Shown here in pieces: positions 54,601 through 64,000 of a stretch of 64,000 nucleotides of DNA (position 1 is the stretch's first letter; the number at the start of each line of letters is the position of its first letter). Source of the stretch: Callipepla californica brunnescens (taxonomy: Eukaryota > Chordata > Aves > Galliformes > Odontophoridae). The position numbers and the translations under genes are program-made. The stretch is taken from the NCBI GenBank assembly GCA_023055505.1, contig JALIRH010000125.1:633001-697000 (forward strand). The letters run 5' to 3'. The notes below the pieces were generated by a model, which was given only the letters and a program-made list of their open reading frames with translations, ran no database searches and was not told where the DNA came from.

Positions 54601-57552
54601 GTTCCTCTAGTTAATACCGTCACACAAGTTTATCTTGCCAAACAAACAATTCATTCCCTTTTTCTTTTGGAACGGTATGGTATTCAGAGCTAAAAAGTCA
54701 AATAGTAGCGTTAAGTACGTCAAGATGTTTCTTCTATCAAATGTATGTTTGATTCCACCTCTTCTAAGTGTTCCCCAAAAACACTGCCAGTTGAGATTTG
54801 CTAAAGCCACTTTAAACAAACATAGCAAACCGGCAGCGTGTTAATATTCGAACCGCGAAGAACTTTGAATTCAGCTCGAATCGCATCAATCGCGGCTACT
54901 GCTGTTTTGCCGCTGAAGAAAGACGCCAGTCAGCCGGCTGCCGTTCACTGAATCGCGGCATCAATAATCAGCCGGTAGCGGTTCTATTCAAACAAATCGC
55001 GGTTTACACGTGAAAGTGACTCCGTTTCAGGAGTTGTAAGTGTATGTATGCTGCATCCCAATGTTAGTGGGAGGGAAAGTTTTGATTCTCATTCTGCTCT
55101 GCTACTGAATGCAACGTATGTCTGCATCGTTCATTCATCTACGAGCACGTTTTCATTCTTTACTCTGACCAGTGTTGTTATTCTTTTTCGTACTTCTAGT
55201 TAATACATGGAAAAACTTTTTCTTGTCGAACACAAGTATCTTTCGATTCTCTTTTGCAAAAGTATGGTATTCAGAGATAAAGAAGCAAAAGAGAAAAGTT
55301 TATTACGGAAAGCTGTTTCTTCTACTAATTGCATTGTGTGATTGCACCGCTTCTAAATGTTCCCCAAAAACACTGTCATCTGAGCATTGCAAAAGCTCCC
55401 TCTAACAAACATAGCAAAAAGGCAGCGTGCTAATGTTCGAACCGCGGAAAACCGTGAATCATGTTCGAATCGCATCAATCGCGGCTCCTGCTGCTTTTGC
55501 CGCTGAAGAAAGAAGCCAGTCATTTGAAAGACGTGCACTGAATTGCGTCTTCAGTAATCAGCCGGCAGCGTTTCTATTCCAACAAATCGCGGTTTAAACA
55601 CGAAAGTGACTCCAATTCTGGTGTTGTAAGTGAATGGATGCTGGATCCCAGTGTTAGTGAGAGGGAAAGTTTTGATTCTCATTCTGCTCTGCTACTGAAT
55701 GCAACGTATGTCTGCATCATTCATTCATCTACGAGCACGTTTTCATTCCTTTCTCTGAGCAGTCTTGTTATTCCTTTTCCTACCTCTTTTTAATATCGTC
55801 ACATAAGTTTTTACTTGCCAAACAAACAATTCATTCCCTTTTTCTTTTGGAACGGTATGGTATTCAGAGCTAAAAAGTCCAATAGTAGCTTTCAGTACGT
55901 CAAGCTGTTTCTTCTACCTTACGCAAGTTTGATTCAACACTTCTAAGTGTTCTCCAAAAACACTGTCAGCGGAGCGTGTCAAAAGCCTTCTTTAACAAGC
56001 AGAGCAAACCGGCAGAGTGTTAATATTCGAACCGCGAAGAACCTCGGATTCCGCTCGAATCGCATCAATCGCGGCTACTGCTGCTCTTGCCGCTGAAGAA
56101 AGACGCCAGTCAGCCGGCTGCCGTTCACTGAATCGCGGCTTAAGTAATCAGCCGGCAGCGTTTCTATTCCAACAAATCGCGTTTTACATGTGAAAGTGAC
56201 TCCGTTTCTGGTGTTGTAAGTGTATGTATGTTGCATCCCAATGTTAGTGGGAGGGAAAGTTTTGATTCTCATTCTGCTCTACTACTGAATGCAACGTACG
56301 TCTGCATCGTTCATTCATCTACGAGCACGTTTTCATTCTTTTCTCTGAGCAGTCTTGTTATTCCTTTTCCTACCTCTAGTTAATATCGTCACACAAGTTT
56401 TTCTTGCCAAACAAACAATTCATTCTTTTTTTCTTTTGGAACGGTATGGTATTCAGAGCTAAAAAGTCAAGTAGTAGCGTTAAGTACGTTAAATTTTTTC
56501 TTCTACCAAATGTATGTTTGATTCCACCTCTTCTAAGTGTTCCCCAAAAACACTGTCAGCGGAGCGTTGCAAAAGCCACTTTAACAAGCAAAGCAAACCG
56601 GCAGCGTGTTAATGTTCGAACCGCGAAGAACTGCGTATTAGGCTCGAATCGCATCAATCGCGGCTCCTGCTGCTTTTGCCGCTGAAGAAAGACACCAGTC
56701 AGACGGCAGCAGTGCACTGAATCGCGGCTTTTCAAAAATCAGCCGGTAGCGGTCCTATTCCAACAATTCGCGGTTTACACGTGAAAGTGACTCGGTTTCA
56801 GGAGTTGGAAGTGAATGTGTGCTGGATTCCAGTTTAAATAGGAGTGAAAGTTTTAATTCTTATTCTGCTCTGTTACTGTATGCAACGTACGTCTGAATCG
56901 TTCATTCATCTGCGAGCACGTTTTCATTCTTTTCTCTGACCAGTGCTGTTATCCGTTTTACTTCCTTAATCTAACACATTCACTTCAATTTTCTTACAAT
57001 ACCGGCGGATCTTTCTCATTCTCTCTCAAAAAGGTATGTTTTTCAGAACTATGGAAGCAATGGAGAGGCGTTAAGTACGGAGAGCTTGTTCCTCTCCCAA
57101 AGGCGTGTGTGATTCCACCGCTTCTAAGGGTTCCCCAGAAAACCTTGTCACCGGAGCATCGGAATAGCCCCCTTTAAGAAGCAGAGAAAAAGCGGCCGAG
57201 AGTTTGATGCTCGAACCGCGCTTAGCCGCGGATTCCGATTCAATCGCACCAGTCGCGGCTCCTGCTGCTTTTGCCGCTGAAGAAAGACGCCAGTCAGCCG
57301 GTAAAAGTGCACTGAATCGCGGCTTCAGTAATCAGCTTTAGCGGTTCTATTCAAACAAATTGCGGTTTACACGTGAAAGTGACTCCGTTTCAGGAGTTGA
57401 ATGTGTATGTATGCTGCATCCCAGTGTTATTGGGTGGGAAAGTTTTGATTCTCATTCTGCTCTACTACTGAATGCAACGTATGTCTGCATCGTTCATTCA
57501 TCTACGAGCACGTTTTCATTCTTTTCTCTGAGCAGTCTTGTTACCTTTTTTA
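54601..57552 (+). repeat. Higher-order repeat copy 1 (2,952 bp, five monomers)
   Basis: Starts at GTTCCTCTAGTTAATACCGTC. Cassette order is type 1 (54,635), type 3 (55,172), type 1 variant (about 55,810), type 1 variant (56,404), type 2 (about 56,960). Five monomers of about 590 bases make the unit. Confidence 0.93.
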
Positions 57553-60504
57553 GTTCCTCTTTTTAATACCGTCACACAAGTTTATCTTGCCAAACAAACA
57601 ATTCATTCCCTTTTTCTTTTGGAACGGTATGGTATTCAGAGCTAAAAAGTCAAATAGTAGCGTTAAGTACGTCAAGATGTTTCTTCTATCAAATGTATGT
57701 TTGATTCCACCTCTTCTAAGTGTTCCCCAAAAACACTGCCAGTTGAGATTTGCTAAAGCCACTTTAAACAAACATAGCAAACCGGCAGCGTGTTAATATT
57801 CGAACCGCGAAGAACTTTGAATTCAGCTCGAATCGCATCAATCGCGGCTACTGCTGTTTTGCCGCTGAAGAAAGACGCCAGTCAGCCGGCTGCCGTTCAC
57901 TGAATCGCGGCATCAATAATCAGCCGGTAGCGGTTCTATTCAAACAAATCGCGGTTTACACGTGAAAGTGACTCCGTTTCAGGAGTTGTAAGTGTATGTA
58001 TGCTGCATCCCAATGTTAGTGGGAGGGAAAGTTTTGATTCTCATTCTGCTCTGCTACTGAATGCAACGTATGTCTGCATCGTTCATTCATCTACGAGCAC
58101 GTTTTCATTCTTTACTCTGACCAGTGTTGTTATTCTTTTTCGTACTTCTAGTTAATACATGGAAAAACTTTTTCTTGTCGAACACAAGTATCTTTCGATT
58201 CTCTTTTGCAAAAGTATGGTATTCAGAGATAAAGAAGCAAAAGAGAAAAGTTTATTACGGAAAGCTGTTTCTTCTACTAATTGCATTGTGTGATTGCACC
58301 GCTTCTAAATGTTCCCCAAAAACACTGTCATCTGAGCATTGCAAAAGCTCCCTCTAACAAACATAGCAAAAAGGCAGCGTGCTAATGTTCGAACCGCGGA
58401 AAACCGTGAATCATGTTCGAATCGCATCAATCGCGGCTCCTGCTGCTTTTGCCGCTGAAGAAAGAAGCCAGTCATTTGAAAGACGTGCACTGAATTGCGT
58501 CTTCAGTAATCAGCCGGCAGCGTTTCTATTCCAACAAATCGCGGTTTAAACACGAAAGTGACTCCAATTCTGGTGTTGTAAGTGAATGGATGCTGGATCC
58601 CAGTGTTAGTGAGAGGGAAAGTTTTGATTCTCATTCTGCTCTGCTACTGAATGCAACGTATGTCTGCATCATTCATTCATCTACGAGCACGTTTTCATTC
58701 CTTTCTCTGAGCAGTCTTGTTATTCCTTTTCCTACCTCTTTTTAATATCGTCACATAAGTTTTTACTTGCCAAACAAACAATTCATTCCCTTTTTCTTTT
58801 GGAACGGTATGGTATTCAGAGCTAAAAAGTCCAATAGTAGCTTTCAGTACGTCAAGCTGTTTCTTCTACCTTACGCAAGTTTGATTCAACACTTCTAAGT
58901 GTTCTCCAAAAACACTGTCAGCGGAGCGTGTCAAAAGCCTTCTTTAACAAGCAGAGCAAACCGGCAGAGTGTTAATATTCGAACCGCGAAGAACCTCGGA
59001 TTCCGCTCGAATCGCATCAATCGCGGCTACTGCTGCTCTTGCCGCTGAAGAAAGACGCCAGTCAGCCGGCTGCCGTTCACTGAATCGCGGCTTAAGTAAT
59101 CAGCCGGCAGCGTTTCTATTCCAACAAATCGCGTTTTACATGTGAAAGTGACTCCGTTTCTGGTGTTGTAAGTGTATGTATGTTGCATCCCAATGTTAGT
59201 GGGAGGGAAAGTTTTGATTCTCATTCTGCTCTACTACTGAATGCAACGTACGTCTGCATCGTTCATTCATCTACGAGCACGTTTTCATTCTTTTCTCTGA
59301 GCAGTCTTGTTATTCCTTTTCCTACCTCTAGTTAATATCGTCACACAAGTTTTTCTTGCCAAACAAACAATTCATTCTTTTTTTCTTTTGGAACGGTATG
59401 GTATTCAGAGCTAAAAAGTCAAGTAGTAGCGTTAAGTACGTTAAATTTTTTCTTCTACCAAATGTATGTTTGATTCCACCTCTTCTAAGTGTTCCCCAAA
59501 AACACTGTCAGCGGAGCGTTGCAAAAGCCACTTTAACAAGCAAAGCAAACCGGCAGCGTGTTAATGTTCGAACCGCGAAGAACTGCGTATTAGGCTCGAA
59601 TCGCATCAATCGCGGCTCCTGCTGCTTTTGCCGCTGAAGAAAGACACCAGTCAGACGGCAGCAGTGCACTGAATCGCGGCTTTTCAAAAATCAGCCGGTA
59701 GCGGTCCTATTCCAACAATTCGCGGTTTACACGTGAAAGTGACTCGGTTTCAGGAGTTGGAAGTGAATGTGTGCTGGATTCCAGTTTAAATAGGAGTGAA
59801 AGTTTTAATTCTTATTCTGCTCTGTTACTGTATGCAACGTACGTCTGAATCGTTCATTCATCTGCGAGCACGTTTTCATTCTTTTCTCTGACCAGTGCTG
59901 TTATCCGTTTTACTTCCTTAATCTAACACATTCACTTCAATTTTCTTACAATACCGGCGGATCTTTCTCATTCTCTCTCAAAAAGGTATGTTTTTCAGAA
60001 CTATGGAAGCAATGGAGAGGCGTTAAGTACGGAGAGCTTGTTCCTCTCCCAAAGGCGTGTGTGATTCCACCGCTTCTAAGGGTTCCCCAGAAAACCTTGT
60101 CACCGGAGCATCGGAATAGCCCCCTTTAAGAAGCAGAGAAAAAGCGGCCGAGAGTTTGATGCTCGAACCGCGCTTAGCCGCGGATTCCGATTCAATCGCA
60201 CCAGTCGCGGCTCCTGCTGCTTTTGCCGCTGAAGAAAGACGCCAGTCAGCCGGTAAAAGTGCACTGAATCGCGGCTTCAGTAATCAGCTTTAGCGGTTCT
60301 ATTCAAACAAATTGCGGTTTACACGTGAAAGTGACTCCGTTTCAGGAGTTGAATGTGTATGTATGCTGCATCCCAATGTTAGTGGGAGGGAAAGTTTTGA
60401 TTCTCATTCTGCTCTACTACTGAATGCAACGTATGTCTGCATCGTTCATTCATCTACGAGCACGTTTTCATTCTTTTCTCTGAGCAGTCTTGTTACCTTT
60501 TTTA
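57553..60504 (+). repeat. Higher-order repeat copy 2 (2,952 bp)
   Basis: Same cassette order and exactly the same length as copy 1. By eye the two are almost identical over long stretches. The first bases read GTTCCTCTTTTTAATACC, a small variation from copy 1. Confidence 0.93.
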
Positions 60505-63456
60505 GTTCCTCTTGTTAATACCGTCACACAAGTTTATCTTGCCAAACAAACAATTCATTCCCTTTTTCTTTTGGAACGGTATGGTATTCAGAGCTAAAAA
60601 GTCAAATAGTAGCGTTAAGTACGTCAAGATGTTTCTTCTATCAAATGTATGTTTGATTCCACCTCTTCTAAGTGTTCCCCAAAAACACTGCCAGTTGAGA
60701 TTTGCTAAAGCCACTTTAAACAAACATAGCAAACCGGCAGCGTGTTAATATTCGAACCGCGAAGAACTTTGAATTCAGCTCGAATCGCATCAATCGCGGC
60801 TACTGCTGTTTTGCCGCTGAAGAAAGACGCCAGTCAGCCGGCTGCCGTTCACTGAATCGCGGCATCAATAATCAGCCGGTAGCGGTTCTATTCAAACAAA
60901 TCGCGGTTTACACGTGAAAGTGACTCCGTTTCAGGAGTTGTAAGTGTATGTATGCTGCATCCCAATGTTAGTGGGAGGGAAAGTTTTGATTCTCATTCTG
61001 CTCTGCTACTGAATGCAACGTATGTCTGCATCGTTCATTCATCTACGAGCACGTTTTCATTCTTTACTCTGACCAGTGTTGTTATTCTTTTTCGTACTTC
61101 TAGTTAATACATGGAAAAACTTTTTCTTGTCGAACACAAGTATCTTTCGATTCTCTTTTGCAAAAGTATGGTATTCAGAGATAAAGAAGCAAAAGAGAAA
61201 AGTTTATTACGGAAAGCTGTTTCTTCTACTAATTGCATTGTGTGATTGCACCGCTTCTAAATGTTCCCCAAAAACACTGTCATCTGAGCATTGCAAAAGC
61301 TCCCTCTAACAAACATAGCAAACCGGCCGCGTGCTAATGTTCGAACCGCGGAAAACCGTGAATCATGTTCGAATCGCATCAATCGCGGCTCCTGCTGCTT
61401 TTGCCGCTGAAGAAAGAAGCCAGTCATTTGAAAGACGTGCACTGAATTGCGTCTTCAGTAATCAGCCGGCAGCGTTTCTATTCCAACAAATCGCGGTTTA
61501 AACACGAAAGTGACTCCAATTCTGGTGTTGTAAGTGAATGGATGCTGGATCCCAGTGTTAGTGAGAGGGAAAGTTTTGATTCTCATTCTGCTCTGCTACT
61601 GAATGCAACGTATGTCTGCATCATTCATTCATCTACGAGCACGTTTTCATTCCTTTCTCTGAGCAGTCTTGTTATTCCTTTTCCTACCTCTTTTTAATAT
61701 CGTCACATAAGTTTTTACTTGCCAAACAAACAATTCATTCCCTTTTTCTTTTGGAACGGTATGGTATTCAGAGCTAAAAAGTCCAATAGTAGCTTTCAGT
61801 ACGTCAAGCTGTTTCTTCTACCTTACGCAAGTTTGATTCAACACTTCTAAGTGTTCTCCAAAAACACTGTCAGCGGAGCGTGTCAAAAGCCTTCTTTAAC
61901 AAGCAGAGCAAACCGGCAGAGTGTTAATATTCGAACCGCGAAGAACCTCGGATTCCGCTCGAATCGCATCAATCGCGGCTACTGCTGCTCTTGCCGCTGA
62001 AGAAAGACGCCAGTCAGACAGCAGCAGTGCACTGAATCGCGTCTTAAGTAATCAGCCGGCAGCGTTTCTATTCCAACAAATCGCGTTTTACATGTGAAAG
62101 TGACTCCGTTTCTGGTGTTGTAAGTGTATGTATGTTGCATCCCAATGTTAGTGGGAGGGAAAGTTTTGATTCTCATTCTGCTCTACTACTGAATGCAACG
62201 TACGTCTGCATCGTTCATTCATCTACGAGCACGTTTTCATTCTTTTCTCTGAGCAGTCTTGTTATTCCTTTTCCTACCTCTAGTTAATATCGTCACACAA
62301 GTTTTTCTTGCCAAACAAACAATTCATTCTTTTTTTCTTTTGGAACGGTATGGTATTCAGAGCTAAAAAGTCAAGTAGTAGCGTTAAGTACGTTAAATTT
62401 TTTCTTCTACCAAATGTATGTTTGATTCCACCTCTTCTAAGTGTTCCCCAAAAACACTGTCAGCGGAGCGTTGCAAAAGCCACTTTAACAAGCAAAGCAA
62501 ACCGGCAGCGTGTTAATGTTCGAACCGCGAAGAACTGCGTATTAGGCTCGAATCGCATCAATCGCGGCTCCTGCTGCTTTTGCCGCTGAAGAAAGACACC
62601 AGTCAGACGGCAGCAGTGCACTGAATCGCGGCTTTTCAATAATCAGCCGGTAGCGGTCCTATTCCAACAATTCGCGGTTTACACGTGAAAGTGACTCGGT
62701 TTCAGGAGTTGGAAGTGAATGTGTGCTGGATTCCAGTTTAAATAGGAGTGAAAGTTTTAATTCTTATTCTGCTCTGTTACTGTATGCAACGTACGTCTGA
62801 ATCGTTCATTCATCTGCGAGCACGTTTTCATTCTTTTCTCTGACCAGTGCTGTTATCCGTTTTACTTCCTTAATCTAACACATTCACTTCAATTTTCTTA
62901 CAATACCGGCGGATCTTTCTCATTCTCTCTCAAAAAGGTATGTTTTTCAGAACTATGGAAGCAATGGAGAGGCGTTAAGTACGGAGAGCTTGTTCCTCTC
63001 CCAAAGGCGTGTGTGATTCCACCGCTTCTAAGGGTTCCCCAGAAAACCTTGTCACCGGAGCATCGGAATAGCCCCCTTTAAGAAGCAGAGAAAAAGCGGC
63101 CGAGAGTTTGATGCTCGAACCGCGCTTAGCCGCGGATTCCGATTCAATCGCACCAGTCGCGGCTCCTGCTGCTTTTGCCGCTGAAGAAAGACGCCAGTCA
63201 GCCGGTAAAAGTGCACTGAATCGCGGCTTCAGTAATCAGCTTTAGCGGTTCTATTCAAACAAATTGCGGTTTACACGTGAAAGTGACTCGGTTTCAAGAG
63301 TTGTATGTGTATGTATGCTGCATCCCAATGTTAGTGGGAGGGAAAGTTTTGATTCTCATTCTGCTCTACTACTGAATGCAACGTATGTCTGCATCGTTCA
63401 TTCATCTACGAGCACGTTTTCATTCTTTTCTCTGAGCAGTCTTGTTACCTTTTTTA
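60505..63456 (+). repeat. Higher-order repeat copy 3 (2,952 bp)
   Basis: Starts GTTCCTCTTGTTAATACC. A segment near 61,321 reads CAAACCGGCCGCG where copies 1 and 2 have CAAAAAGGCAGCG, so this copy shares a variant with the older monomer at about 52,465. The fourth monomer also has CAGACAGCAGCAGTGCAC near 62,015 in place of CAGCCGGCTGCCG. Confidence 0.93.
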
Positions 63457-64000
63457 GTTCCTCTAGTTAATACCGTCACACAAGTTTATCTTGCCAAACA
63501 AACAATTCATTCCCTTTTTCTTTTGGAACGGTATGGTATTCAGAGCTAAAAAGTCAAATAGTAGCGTTAAGTACGTCAAGATGTTTCTTCTATCAAATGT
63601 ATGTTTGATTCCACCTCTTCTAAGTGTTCCCCAAAAACACTGCCAGTTGAGATTTGCTAAAGCCACTTTAAACAAACATAGCAAACCGGCAGCGTGTTAA
63701 TATTCGAACCGCGAAGAACTTTGAATTCAGCTCGAATCGCATCAATCGCGGCTACTGCTGTTTTGCCGCTGAAGAAAGACGCCAGTCAGCCGGCTGCCGT
63801 TCACTGAATCGCGGCATCAATAATCAGCCGGTAGCGGTTCTATTCAAACAAATCGCGGTTTACACGTGAAAGTGACTCCGTTTCAGGAGTTGTAAGTGTA
63901 CGTATGCTGCATCCCAATGTTAGTGGGAGGGAAAGTTTTGATTCTCATTCTGCTCTGCTACTGAATGCAACGTATGTCTGCATCGTTCATTCATCTACGA
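63457..64000 (+). repeat. Higher-order repeat copy 4 (cut by the window end)
   Basis: Begins GTTCCTCTAGTTAATACC like copy 1 and is still in its first monomer when the window ends, so the satellite continues to the right. Confidence 0.93.

Noticed and set aside
54830..54870. tRNA-like B box (TTCGAACC) in the satellite
   Set aside because: GGTTCGAAC is present on the minus strand, but the full B-box consensus, an A box at the right distance and a cloverleaf are not seen.
47900..64000. CENP-B box in the satellite
   Set aside because: TTCG followed by the required A and CGGG spacing is not met in the monomers examined; TTCGAACCGCG lacks the pattern.
1..64000. CRISPR array, bacterial operon or phage
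   Set aside because: All tandem structure is explained by telomere-like, minisatellite and satellite DNA. There are no regular short repeats with unique spacers and no prokaryotic genes.

Overview
This is vertebrate subtelomeric or otherwise heterochromatic DNA, most likely avian and plausibly galliform. The avian call is inference. It rests on TTAGGG-type telomeric repeats, a class II endogenous retrovirus (ERV) whose env has alpharetrovirus architecture (internal fusion loop between two cysteines), and GC-rich minisatellites of the kind seen on bird microchromosomes. No intact cellular protein-coding gene is visible. Nearly all open frames come from low-complexity repeats.

Layout. (1) 1-8,814: degenerate TTAGGG-like array, G-rich strand on +, with internal segmental duplications and a recurring non-telomeric motif. 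(2) 8,815-10,291: a diverged fragment of the macrosatellite unit found further right, interrupted by a 574-bp solo LTR with a perfect 5-bp target-site duplication. (3) 10,291-14,674: a GC-rich island with several minisatellites, a CpG-rich promoter-like segment, two short exon-like segments, an exon-like duplicated fragment and four CTCF-like motifs. (4) 14,675 to about 19,040: a minus-strand ERV with 3' LTR, polypurine tract, env, integrase, RNase H, RT and the end of protease. It is cut off before gag and carries frameshifts and stops. (5) 19,041-47,371: a tandem macrosatellite with a 5,375-bp unit: a shortened first copy, four full copies and a truncated last copy. Every junction between units carries about 187 bp of the same ERV. 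Within each unit the telomere-like sequence flips from CCCTAA to TTAGGG orientation at a CCTAGG hinge. (6) 47,372-47,900: a degenerate end of that array. (7) 47,900-64,000: an apparently undescribed satellite with 590-bp monomers, arranged at the right in a homogeneous five-monomer higher-order repeat of 2,952 bp.

How the parts fit together (inference). The order at 8.8-19.7 kb is G-rich arm, GC island, ERV, C-rich arm. The macrosatellite unit has G-rich arm, ERV stub, C-rich arm. The simplest reading is that deletion of the island and most of the ERV made the unit, which was then amplified in tandem. The macrosatellite therefore carries a retroviral scar that marks its origin. The 590-bp satellite is unrelated by eye to the telomere-like DNA. 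Its monomers combine a shared frame (three AATCGCGG boxes, a CACGTG box, and donor-like and acceptor-like motifs) with exchangeable cassettes of roughly 190 bp.
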